Assembly: GCA_024734495.1 (NCBI GenBank)
Contig: JALMQS010000153.1
Location: forward strand, 12,442,626-12,506,625
DNA from: Forficula auricularia
Lineage: Eukaryota > Arthropoda > Insecta > Dermaptera > Forficulidae
Length of the DNA stretch: 64,000 bases
Direction: 5' to 3'
The stretch's first letter is position 1. Each line of letters starts with the position of its first letter. The notes beneath the pieces were generated by a model, which saw nothing but the letters and a program-made list of their open reading frames with translations, made no database searches and was not told the DNA's origin. The translations under genes and the position numbers were made by a program. Of the stretch, positions 45,330 through 55,383 are shown in pieces.

Positions 45330-45895
45330 TTCGAGCACTGTTAAAGAAGAGAAGAAAGATGTTTCATGTATGTTTCCTTTGTTGACCCTTTTAAACCCTG
45401 AAGAACTAAAGAAGATGCTTTGAAACGTTTTTAAACTGCAACAGAATCGAGTTTCATGTCACGAATCATCGTTTCATTTCATTTGGTTTTTTAACAATTT
45501 TTCTTACTCTTATTTCTGGATTGATTATTGAATATATTTTTTTAATTTGACTTATTTTGAGCTGGTAATGAAGCCCTTATTAGGTATAGGGGTTGTTGGA
45601 GCATCAAAATAAGGGTTAATAATATTAATTTCTTTAAAATTTTAAAATTTGTATCCGGCACCTAGGACCAAACAGGAGTGTACTTTCCTCTCCCAGCAAA
45701 AAAAATTTCATCGACTTTTTAGGAACAAAAAATCTGACTGCTCTAAGAGTAGGTGAAATGAAAAATTTATTTAAGAGGATGAAAGTGATGTTATGATAAT
45801 TTTTTTTTTTTATCCTTGGGCTGCCTTCCATCAATTCTCCAATGAACCGCTACCAGTCCGTCTCTCCAAAAGAAAATACTTCTAATATATTTTAT
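45330..45895 (+). mobile_element. Degenerate plus-strand copy of the GCTGCCTTCC family with foreign insert
   Basis: The 5' part has GAGCACTGTTAAAG and TTGACCCTTTTAAACCCTGA with a decayed hammerhead-like core (AAAG/CTTT helix II, GAAACGTT). The 3' end GGGCTGCCTTCCATCA with CTACCAGTCCGTCTCTCC lies 400 bases further on. Between them sits the repeat shared with 37040-37205 (blocks at 45450-45480 and 45607-45730). The copy has therefore been invaded or rearranged. Confidence 0.6.
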
Positions 45896-46527
45896 CATAA
45901 TATTTAAATAAATTTTATAAACTTTATAAATGATTTTTTTAATCAATATTGCAGACACTGGTTGAATATTTTCAGGAGTATTCTTCGAAAATTGTTGAAT
46001 CTTATTAATATTTAGGTATTGTAATATCTATTTCTATTATTTATTTATAAAAAATTTATCTTCTTATATAGAAAATTATTTGTGGAAAAAATAATTAAAT
46101 TTATTTAAATTTGAAAAAAGAGCTGTTTTGCCATCTTAAGACATATGATAATATTACTTGATCCTTCTTCCGCAGAATTACTTTCCTATGTACCCACCAC
46201 ACTAATGTGGTGTGTAAGCTTTAATAATAGTCTGGTAAGTTCGTGAAAATACATACATCCCTGCAAAAATATATTTTATTTATAATCTTTGTATACAGAC
46301 CTTTTCATTGTGAATATTTATGCTGATGACCAAATTTGTTACTAAAAAGAAAGTAATCCTACTATAATTAAAACACAGTCTAGGAAAATGTCTAATTAAA
46401 AAGGTGCTTAGAACGAATCATTATTTTCCCACTAAACTATTTAAAGCAGTTTAATTTTCATCATATACTCGTTGCCGCCTCCTGAAGGGATCCAAGTAAA
46501 TTAATCCGCTCTGTTCTTCTATTGCAG
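45896..46527. other. Probable intron sequence upstream of the exon
   Basis: A polypyrimidine run, CTCTGTTCTTCTATTGCAG, ends at 46527 and forms a strong acceptor. Another acceptor/donor pair at 46175/46235 encloses 59 bases, but its only open phase does not fit the next exon, so I do not call it. Confidence 0.5.
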
Positions 46528-46700
46528 TTATTATGCATCAGCGGCATTTCCTCAGGGACCAGCTCGACTTGTGCCCCCCTTGAAAAGACCCCGACTGATG
46601 GTCCCCCCTGGTAGCAGAGGGGGGCCTCCAGCTGCTAAGGTTGCCAACCTAACAACACAACAACAACCACTTGCAGCACTAGGCGCCATCAAAACCTACA
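46528..46700 (+). CDS. Internal coding exon of an unidentified protein
   Basis: This 173-base segment is bounded by a strong acceptor (pyrimidine-rich, ending TTGCAG) and a consensus donor (ACA then GTGAGT). Only one phase is open from end to end: one leading base, 57 codons, one trailing base, so the upstream intron is phase 2 and the downstream one phase 1. The peptide starts YYASAAFPQGPARLVPP, has a basic LKRPRL stretch that could act in nuclear import, a Gly/Pro-rich GSRGGPPAAK part and a QQQ run, and ends LAALGAIKTY. The sequence is far GC-richer than its surroundings. Composition suggests a low-complexity region of a nuclear or RNA-binding protein, which is inference. I do not recognise the family. 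No other exon could be linked. Confidence 0.65.
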
Positions 46701-47742
46701 GTGAGTATTCATTTCTCGATTCCATTTTCATTTATTTTTAATTTGTTATTAAAAGAGAAAATTCGCTTGCTAAGGGAATACAATCTTAATATTTATAGTT
46801 AGCCATCAACTGTTACATTTCAAAGCTTGAATAATTATTAATGAAAATGATGGAATTAAATAGAGTGAAAATGGCTAATATTTACTCGGTAGAGCACTCG
46901 TACAAAGAACATAGAAATATCTAAAATATCTAAATAAACCTAGATTATTTTATTTTATTTTATATAAATATAATATATATAATGTAAGAGTCAATCTTGA
47001 CTTGAAAAGTAGAAGAGATATGAACCAACCAAAGAACAAGAAGTTACCAATGCAGCGAAAATAATCTTGCTTCAATTCTACCTCTCTCTCATTACTATCT
47101 TCATCGTGATGATATAAACAAAGTGATTGTGGGATTCAAGTTACTTTTTTTGCCACTTTCGTCACTTCTTTGGTCCCTGCTATACTATCTTATTTATTTA
47201 TTATTATTAGACGGACTAATGTCCTTTTATACTATATACATATATACAATAAAAAATTTTTTGGATAAAATATAAATCCAAGTACTTAATGAGAAACAAC
47301 ATACAAATATAAAAATAACATATAAAAAAAATTTGTGTTTCAAGAAATAAAAGTCATATTCATAAGAAATTATATAAAATTAGGATTATTTATTGAAATA
47401 AATTCAAGTACCTAATATGATAATTCATTAAATATATATATACATATATATATGGTATATAGGTGTTTCCAGTGGCTGATATACAATTTGGCTAGAAAGG
47501 CTACAGCCTGATGATAAGTGTCCCCCTTTGCATCAATGTCCCTTTTAAGAGAGAGTTCAAAAAGTAATTTTTTTCAAGATATTCAAACGAAAGTATATTT
47601 TTTAAGCTTTTTATAAAATATACTATTTAAAATGAGTTTAGTTTTTTGGAAATAAATATTTTATTTTCCGTAGAAATTCTCAATTATGTTGATAACCCCC
47701 TTTGCATCAATGTCCCTTTTAATAGCACTCACCAGTCGGAAC
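46701..47742. other. Probable intron; two copies of a 27-bp direct repeat
   Basis: CCCCCTTTGCATCAATGTCC followed by CTTTTAA occurs at 47522-47548 and again at 47696-47722, identical, 174 bases apart. The sequence between is AT-rich. Otherwise no exon-like frame or known repeat. Confidence 0.5.
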
Positions 47743-48390
47743 TAGGGATGGCAAATTATTTTAATATATCGATATATCATATATCGAAATTAGCTTAACT
47801 TATAAATCGATACATAAATATATCGCAGCAAATATATCGATATATTTTTATTAATTTGTTAATTAATTAATTTTGTTTGTATGTTGTAGTAAAAAACTTC
47901 CAATTTAATTATTTTGAATCCATGATTATTCACGTATTCGCAACCTATGACTGCGAAAAACAATAAAGATCTAGTATCTATTCGTTTAACTGGATACACC
48001 AAGCACAGAAACACACAAAAAAATGTGCCGGTGTTTCTAGATCAAATCTGAAAGAAACAGTAGAAAATCGTTAAATTTAGAAGTAGAATGATAACATGAT
48101 GAGAAGACTTATTAATAATTTTTCATGCTTTAAAATTCATATTATAAATTTTTAGATAGTAAAAAAGTTCATATTAAAAATAAAAACTAAACTTCTTTAC
48201 CTTAAAAAGGTGATATAAAAAAAAAAAAATACTGAATTGGAGTAAAATAAAATGAAATATAATATAATCAAATTTAATATGATTAAGATGATAATGCGGA
48301 AGATGAAAATGAAGAGGAGGACGATGAAGATCAATTTATTATGATGAATTTATTTAAAATAATCAATATGTCCTCAATATCCTTTTCTTA

Positions 48391-48661
48391 ATTAGAAGGA
48401 GGAAAAAAATGGTTTTTCTATGCCTTTGCTAAAAAAGAAGAAAGTTTTGAACACTACTGTGGAGAGCAGAAGGAAACATTTTATTTATTTCATTCATTGA
48501 CCCTTTGAAACCCTGAAGAAGGAGGGAAGAATCCTCCGAAACTTCGGTTTGAAAGGAAAGGAGGAAGGATTCCAATAAATTACACTGGCTGCCTTCCATT
48601 ACATTCAATTAAAATTTCTACCAGTCCATCTCTCTCCAGAGAAAATTTCGTTGCAAAAAAA
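48391..48661 (+). mobile_element. Single-copy GCTGCCTTCC-family retroelement, nested in hAT
   Basis: This is the cleanest unit-length copy: a 5' AAGGAGGAAAAAAATGG part, TTTCTATGCCTTTGCT, CATTCATTGACCCTTTGAAA, the hammerhead-like core, GAAAGGAAAGGAGGAAGGAT, then GGCTGCCTTCCATTACATTC and CTCTCTCCAGAGAAAATTTC and an A-rich tail. It is not palindromic. It lacks the CTCACTACCTCTGG block before GCTGCC that the 22.6-kb copy has, so it carries a small internal deletion. No protein is encoded. Confidence 0.75.
48502..48556 (+). ncRNA. Hammerhead-ribozyme-like motif
   Basis: Helix I 5' strand CCTTTGAAACC (48502-48512), CTGAAGA (48513-48519), extra A (48520), helix II GGAGG/CCTCC around GAAGAAT, GAA (48538-48540), short helix III region ACTT, C at 48545, helix I 3' strand GGTTTGAAAGG. 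The G of the GUC triplet is T here, so cleavage would likely be weaker. The layout otherwise matches the 22.4-kb copy base for base. Confidence 0.5.
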
Positions 48662-49101
48662 TAAATAAAAATTATTTTGTTCTAGTATTACGGTATTTTT
48701 TCGCCACTCTATTACAATACATGACATAAATATTTATTTTTTTTAGTTTCCACTACCTAGTCAAAGTATTTTTTAATAGTTGTGATGTTGTGAAATAAAA
48801 ATTTCGTATAAAATTGTGCAATTAAAAAATTGCAGCAATTTTTTGGTATTTGCAAGTGGAGAAAAATTCTCGATAAATTTTTCGATATATAATAAATCGC
48901 AAGGCATATATCAATATTCGATATATACCGCAAGGAGTATATCGATATATTTTGGAAATATATCAATATAAAAAAATAATCGATATATCGTTGGGATCCC
49001 TAGTTTGAACCAATGAGAGACTGACGACGAAAAAGAAAGCTGAACAGAAGATTCATAGTATAATAGAATCAATTAATTTTACTTGTATATGTCAATAAAA
49101 A

Positions 49102-49222
49102 CCGAGGGGTGATCCACGATTGGTGTACACCTCTTTGGAAGTTTTTTAGATGTACTTGGAAATATTTGGAAGTACAAGTGGAAGTAGGTGTACAGCATAT
49201 TAGGTCGCGGTTCACCCCTCGT
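49102..49222. mobile_element. MITE of the GGTGAACCGCGA family, short copy
   Basis: The ends CCGAGGGGTGATCCACGAT and, reverse-complemented, CGAGGGGTGAACCGCGACCT define a 121-base element. The flanks TAAAAA and TTAAAA agree at 5 of 6 bases, consistent with the 6-bp duplication GTATAG of the 15.8-kb copy. The inside includes AAGTGGAAGTAGGTGTACA. Confidence 0.75.
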
Positions 49223-50294
49223 TTAAAACTAAATATTATAATTTATAATAGAAGGAACAAAGGAGGACCTGAAAAATCTATTATAAAATTCATTTCAGGT
49301 ACTATTCAACTGTGAATAATTTGTAAATATTTTAATGTATATTTAAATTATAAATTATTAAAAACTAAAATGATTTTCAGAACTCGATTTTCATTTACTC
49401 TACAAATATTTTTAAAGAAGTAAGATTTAATAGATTGTTAGTATTTAAAATACCATACTTTAAAGGTTTTAAGATATTTTGATAAAAAAAAAATTATTAA
49501 ACTTGTATTTACTGTACTGTATTCTTTCATTATATTTTTATAAAGAGGAACAAATGTTTGCAGAGTAGCATATGGGTATATACATGCTATTTTTATTAAT
49601 TATAAAAAAATATTAAAATTGTTATAAATTTTCTGGTATATGAATTAAAATTATATAAAATGTAGAACCTGTTAACGGCCTGTTACTTTTCAAAGCCTAA
49701 ATAATTAGAAAATTTCTATTTCTGTTCAAACGATAAAATAAATATGCCACTTTATGGAGAGGAGCTCTTTTTAATTTATAAAATTACACTCCAAGCGTAG
49801 TGATTAAATTTTTAAAATATTATATATTTTATTTTAACATAAAAAGGCGTATGAATTAATGAATACTTTTCATTTTTATTATACAGTTTTTTTTGAGGTG
49901 TATAAATTTTTTTGGAAAAATTAAAAAAAAAATAACTTAAATAATAAAAATTATCACAATGTTTTAAATACTGTATTTAAGGTAGTTGTTTCTCGACAAT
50001 ATTAGCAAAAAGTTAATGCTAGAATATATAGAACAGACAATAAGGATTCATAATTCATAATCCCAAAACTTTTTGCTGTTTATGTACTGATTCTAGCCAA
50101 TCCCATGGTCGTTTGAGAAATCTGGCACCATTGTAAAAGATTGAGTATTTTTATATTAAAATGACAGATAAAATACATTTTAAAAGTTAAAAAATTTCTA
50201 TAAAAATCGTTTTGTTATTTTTTAACAAATGTAATCAACGCCTACGTTACACCTAATGAAAATTATAATTTTGAAAAAATCTACCGCATGCGCG
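49223..50294. other. AT-rich stretch, no gene seen
   Basis: Only short AT-rich frames and A/T runs. Confidence 0.45.
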
Positions 50295-50570
50295 CCATAC
50301 TTGAATCCAGAGGGGATGGGGCGATGAGGCGACACCTCCCCCAAAGCATTGGAGATCAACATTTTTTATGTTTATTTAATTTTTTTATAACATTAAATTT
50401 TAAAATTGAAAGAAAATAAAGTTCTATGTAGGGGGTGGCGGCGTCTCTGACCTCCCCCCCCCCCCCGCTTGGACAATTCGATCGCGACACGCCCGAGATC
50501 AAAAAGTAGATCTTATATACAGGCGACCGCCCCCCCCCAAATCAGAGGCCTGGACCCGCGCGTGCGCATA
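50295..50570. mobile_element. G/C-tract TIR element, relative at the window end
   Basis: The right end, reverse-complemented, reads GCGGGTCCAGGCCTCTGATT, then a G run and TGTATATAAGATC. This matches the order GCGGATCCAGG, G run, TGTATATAAG at 63927-64000. The left end TTGAATCCAGAGGGGATGGG is a degenerate partner. Long C runs (about 50452-50466) lie inside. No coding sequence. Confidence 0.5.
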
Positions 50571-51129
50571 TCTTTCGCCATTTTCGCTGGTTAAATAAAT
50601 GCGCTGTTGCCAAATTGTTTTTAGTGTAAATTTTTTTTTATACGTTTTTTATTATTTATTCATTATTATCTCAGAAACTGTGTTGTAACTATGAATCAAA
50701 ATTATCTTAAAATATGTGTTGGTTATTGTTTAATGTTGGTTTAGTTTTTTATGAAAATGGTAAGAAGAGTTTCTTAATTATAATTAAATATGTATGTAAA
50801 TTTTCCCGTATAGTGCAATGTATAAGTCTGAAAAACTCTATTTTTGAAATTTAATATCTCCGGAACTATATTGTTCATAAACTTCGTTTTGCCACCAAAT
50901 CGATATAGAAGTATTTAAATAATAATCTGACTAAATTTCAAAAAAAAAAAAAATCCTAAGAAAACTCATTTGGCGGAACAACTACCTTCAACGAAATATT
51001 CATAAAATTGAATTTATCAATGATCACATAATAAAAATTATTGTGATAAGCAGGCAAAAAGTTGTAATATCTAGAATTTTGAATTTTAGAAAAACAGAGG
51101 GAGGTATAGAACTTTATTAATATTTAAAA
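50571..51129. other. AT-rich stretch, no gene seen
   Basis: Nothing recognised between the GC-tract element and the next retroelement copy. Confidence 0.45.
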
Positions 51130-51450
51130 ATAAGCTGAAAATAATGGAAGGCAGCCTAAGGGTAGTGAAGAAATAATAATGAAAGGCAGCCTAAGGGTAG
51201 TGAAGAAAGAAAAAATTATCACATATCCAAATAAGGTGTTTTTATTAGACTGATATTCTTTTCTTTTTTTCTCCTTTCCTTTTAAACCAAGGTTTCGGAT
51301 GATTCTTCCCTCCTTCTTCAGGGTTTCAAAGGGACAATGAAGGAAACAAACAAGATGTTTCATCCTTTTTTCTTTCCTCAGCAGTGTTTGGAATTTTTTC
51401 CTTCCTTAGTAGAAGCATTAAAATATATTTTTTATTTTTTAATTAAGGAA
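51130..51450 (-). mobile_element. Minus-strand GCTGCCTTCC-family copy with tandem end
   Basis: On the minus strand the core GAAACCCTGAAGAAGGAGGG is followed by the family 3' block. The end segment AAGGCAGCCTAAGGGTAGTG occurs twice in tandem (51148-51167 and 51183-51202), a local duplication of about 35 bases. The downstream CCAGTCC...CCAGAGAA tail is absent, so the copy is cut at its 3' end. A 79-codon minus-strand frame across it is not a gene. Confidence 0.7.
51278..51332 (-). ncRNA. Hammerhead-ribozyme-like motif, partly decayed
   Basis: On the minus strand: CCTTTGAAACC, CTGAAGA, extra A, GGAGG opposed by CATCC (one mismatch), GAA, ACCT, T at the cleavage position, GGTTTAAAAGG. Helix I still forms with two mismatches at most. 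The core is complete but helix II and the cleavage triplet are altered. Confidence 0.4.
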
Positions 51451-52652
51451 AAAAAACAAAATTGGCTAATTGGTTAAGGCCAGAAGCCAGGAAGGGAGGA
51501 AAAAAACCTACATAAAAAACAAAAACAAATGAGATATGATATCTATTACCTCAAACAAAATTGATTTGTTATAAAGGATGTTAATTTCATCCAGGTATTT
51601 ACGAATAAAAGATTAATCCATTTGTTTGAAAAAGACAACATGAATTCGGAAATAAATTTTTCTTCCCTGCAAACAAGCTCAATAAATAATAATTAACAGG
51701 CTCACTTTCTCTCCCTTATTTAAAAAACGTCCACCTACTAAGATTTAATTTATTAGATCGAGTTTTTTATTTACACTTAAACGGGCAATGGCCATTTTAT
51801 TTGAAAATCAGCATGGCCTATGAGATATTACCTTCGCCAGATTGCACAGGACATAAACTTAAAAACCTGTAAACTTCAATAATAAAAATAATTTATAAAA
51901 ATAAATAAAGATAAAAAAAAATAATAAAAATGAAAATACTTACTAAACGTAAAAAATACTTAATCGATTTTAACAAGCGTTAAATTTACTCGAATAAAAG
52001 TTTAAAAGGATTTTGATTTGATTTTCACCTTTACATTAATTATTATTTTTATTGAGAAATTTTCAATTAAAAAAATTAAATTTTGTAATTACCAATTAAA
52101 TTAAGCCATTGTTGAAAAAGTGTATAAGTTTCATATGATCTAATCCATGTTTAATGACAAAAGGGTCAACACATCAATTAACATCAGGCCTACATATTAA
52201 GTTTGATGTATAAAAGCTTATATGGATTTGAGTGGATTTTGTAGATATGAGCTGGTTTAACTAGGTCTATAATGTCCCCGTTGCTTTCATTTTATGCATT
52301 TTGCATAATAATTTCCGGTACTCAATATGAAGATAATATAATTATGTAGATTCTCGATTGCATTTCCATAAAAAGTTGCAAGATAAATGATCCGGTTGAC
52401 TAACAAAGGTCAGACAGTTTTCAATAGAATATGAATTCAATTATCAAGTTATCATGAACAAAAATGTTCGTAAATAAGTTTTAATTATCATATTCAAAAA
52501 GTAAATTGGTGATATTCTCCGAATTTAGAAGCATAACTAATGTGAAATAATAGGGTCTTTGGATAAAATGGTAGAAAAGCGTAGTTCCAACATTTATGGT
52601 AAAATTTATAATTTTTTAATTTTAAATCTCACTAATAGTTCATGACAAATAT
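51451..52652. other. AT-rich stretch, no gene seen
   Basis: AATTGGCTAATTGGTTAAGG then CCAGAAGCCAGGAAGGG at about 51460 resembles SINE tail sequence of the type at 7180 but is too short to call. Otherwise unremarkable. Confidence 0.4.
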
Positions 52653-52870
52653 ATATTTTTTTTTATTTATTTATTTTCACCGGGAACAAAGCCCATTTAG
52701 ACAGCACTTCAGTAAGGTGTTAGTAGGGTTAGTGAGGGAGCCGAGTTTTAGCCGGTATAAATTTTATATGCTAGCCAGGATCGAACCACGGCCTTCCGCT
52801 CCAACATAGTCATCATCGATGCCGAAGCGGGGTCAGCGCGTTAGCCAGCTCGGCTAACCCGACTCCCGTT
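52653..52870 (-). mobile_element. tRNA-derived SINE, minus strand
   Basis: On the minus strand the element starts AACGGGAGTCGGGTTAGCCG with an A-box-like TAGCCGAGCTGGC (52844-52855) and a B box, GGTTCGATCC (52778-52787), then ACCGGCTAAAACTCGGC and an A-rich tail. ACAAATAT at 52645-52652 and 52871-52878 is a probable target duplication. The 77-base A-to-B spacing is longer than in a plain tRNA, which might reflect a tRNA parent with a long variable arm or an insertion. It shares its head and the CCGGCTAAAA block with the SINE at 7180. Confidence 0.8.
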
Positions 52871-53014
52871 ACAAATATTTTTATATATTATTATAATAAT
52901 TAATTAATTAGATAGCTGGTTGAATAAATAGTAAATTAATTAAGGTATTGAAGATGGAGTGGTAGAACTTTTGATGCTGAATTTTTTGGAAAGGCTGCTA
53001 AAGATAAAGAAACC

Positions 53015-53210
53015 TCTAATCTTATATATAAAAATTAATGTGTGTGTGTGTGTATGTTCATCTTTTATGAATAGATTTGGTGGAATGCAGGCTGGGAATA
53101 GGTTTAGTGGGGTTGAGTGGGATCAGAGGCCGGAGAAGGGGTCTCGGGTTTGTGGAGAGGTCGGTGGAGTGGTGATAGCCGGGGGGGATACTAGTGGCAA
53201 CTAGTAAACT
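53015..53210 (+). mobile_element. Repeat starting TAATCTTATATATAAAAATT with (GT)n
   Basis: A CTAATCTTATATATAAAAAT start, a (GT)8-like tract (53039-53054) and a G-rich, CpG-poor body ending before GGGGGGGATACTAGTGGC. The start is of a kind I recall from insect dispersed repeats. The frame across it is G-rich chance translation. Confidence 0.4.
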
Positions 53211-53322
53211 ATATATGGTATATTACAATTAATAAAATAATTTTAAATAAGAAATAAAATGCTCTAAAGAGTTCCCCTGCTTGACTTACTTGACTTTTAG
53301 GATGTCAGAAGACTGTTTAGAT

Positions 53323-55375
53323 CAGTGGCCCCCCAAGGGGGCGATTTGGGTTATCGGGGGGGGGGGGCGATAAATAAGTGAGGGGCGATGAGTATTCTAA
53401 GGGGCGAAATTAAGATAGTAACTGTACAGTAGAAGTTGTGGGGTAAAATAAAACAATAACAAAGTTTTGAAACTTTCATTTATTTTTTCAAACTTTAACT
53501 TAGCCCAGTAAATAGAGGGGTTTCAGCTTAAATTAATTACTGGAAAAGATTTTTTTTAGGTATGGTGTGGGTATGCGAAATCTAAGTTTCCGGCCTCGAA
53601 AATGTGCGGGACAACTTTTGGTGGCTTAAAAACTTCGAAATTTTCGGAGTTTTTCCAGTTTCCCGCTTATAATTCAAAACCAGTTCATATTTTGCAAATA
53701 ACTGTCCTATAGTAAATTAAAGAGGCCAAAATTTTAAGTCGATTAAAAAAAATATCCAAAATTGGTCCAGTAGTCGATTTTTAATGGGGATCCAAAAAAC
53801 AGACCTGGGATCACTTTTGATGAATATCCCAAAAACTATCATTTTTTTCGATTTTTCCCATTTTGACCATGAAGGAGCACATTTTCGATAAATACCACTT
53901 TATACATGTTTAAACTAGATTAAATTTGCTGGAAGTGAAACAAAGTTTCATCTTTGATATAATGGTAGCCCGTGCCGCAATGAGGTTGAAGTTTTAAAAA
54001 AAAAAAATGCAATTTTTTGCAAAAAATCGCAGTTTTTCCTTCATAAAATGAAAACTACTCATCCTAGAAACTTGATTCTTATCTCATTGTCTAAGAAATT
54101 TCGTTACTTGAACGTTTACTTGGACTACTTTTTTGTTAAAAGTCTTAGATTTATAGATATCCAGCATTTTCCACGACAGGAAATTATTCATTGTTTCAAA
54201 AAATTTCAATTTTTCCTTCGTAAAATGAAAATACTCATCCTAGAAACTTGATTTCTCTCCCATTTTTTAGGAAATTTTATTTACTTGAACGGATAATTGG
54301 ACGATATGATCCGAATCCTGAAAAGCGTAATAGAAAATGTTGGATATCTATAAATCTAAGAAAAATCTAAAAAGTGCTCCAAGTAAAATTTCAAAATCAT
54401 CAAAATTTCCTAGAGAATGAGACAGAAATCAAATTTCTAGGATGAGTGGTTTTCATTTTATGAAGAAAAAACTGCTATTTTTTTGCAAAAAATTGCAGTT
54501 TTTCCAAACATCAACCTCATTGCGGCATCGGCTACCATTATCAAATTAAGATGAAACTTTGTTTCAATTGTAGAAAAGTTAATCTAGTTTAAAAGTATAT
54601 AGAGTTGTCTTTGTCGAAAGCGTGCTCCTTCATGGTCAAAATGGGAAAAAATCTTTGTTTTTGGGATAGGTATTCAAAAGTGATCTAGAGGGCAATTTTT
54701 TGAATCCCTATAAAAAATCGAACTACTGGACAAATTTCGCATATTATTTTTACTCGGCGCCAAATTTTATCCTCTTTAATTTACTATAGAATGATTATTT
54801 TCAAAATATGGACCGTTTTCGAGTTATAAGCGAGAAACTAGAAAAAAGTCCGAAAATTTCGTTGTTTTTCGGCCACCAAAAGTTGTCCCCCACACTTTCG
54901 AGGTCGCAAACTGATATTTCGCATATTCACACCTTACCAAACGATCCTAGAAAAAATCTTTTCCCGCAATTAATGTAAGCTGAACCACTTTTTGGATCCT
55001 CTATTTACTGAGCTAATTGTCAACTTTCATAATTTTTCCAGATTCCAATTTAAAAATGAAAACATGTACTCTTGTTTTTTAAATGTCCGTCAATAATCTT
55101 AGTTAATTATTTCACTTCTTTGTTCTTAAACAAAATATGTAAGAAAAGTACATTTTAATTTTTTTTCTATTTTATTTAAGAGTGACTGGATAAAACTGCT
55201 TTGGTTGTTTTTATATACATACGGTAATAAAATTGTTTAAAATAATAAAACTGCTTTATTATTTACACTTTACTTCAAAATAAAATTAGGCATACTCTGA
55301 AAATGAAAAGGGGGCGATAGGTGTTAGTCAACATCCAGAAAGAAGCGATGGGCCACAAAAGGTTGGGAACCACTG
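53323..55375. mobile_element. hAT-like element built as a giant palindrome, 2053 bp
   Basis: The flanks GTTTAGAT at 53315-53322 and 55376-55383 are identical. The ends CAGTGGCCCCCC and, reverse-complemented, CAGTGGTTCCCA are hAT-type. Inside, about 53480-54172 and 54335-55040 form an imperfect inverted repeat of some 690 bp per arm, for example CAGTAAATAGAGG at the outer edges and CTACCATTAT nearer the centre. The 160-base centre holds a third copy of the TAAAATGAAAATACTCATCC unit in the same direction as the left arm. A G run (53357-53369) lies near the left end. There is no transposase. Confidence 0.8.
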
Positions 55376-55383
55376 GTTTAGAT

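Larger units (their letters stand above)
47743..49002. mobile_element. hAT-like element with ATCGATAT subterminal repeats, 1260 bp
   Basis: The ends TAGGGATGGCAA and, reverse-complemented, TAGGGATCCCAA are inverted repeats. The flanks GTCGGAAC (47735-47742) and GTTTGAAC (49003-49010) agree at 6 of 8 positions and both fit the hAT target pattern with T at 2 and A at 7. Clusters of ATATCGATATAT lie inside both ends. The inside contains a plus-strand copy of the snap-back retroelement family (48391-48661) and no transposase. Confidence 0.75.

Noticed and set aside
46176..46234. Possible 59-base exon with acceptor CCGCAG and donor GTAAGT
   Set aside because: The only open phase ends in phase 0, which cannot join the exon at 46528 that needs two upstream bases; the other phases have stops.
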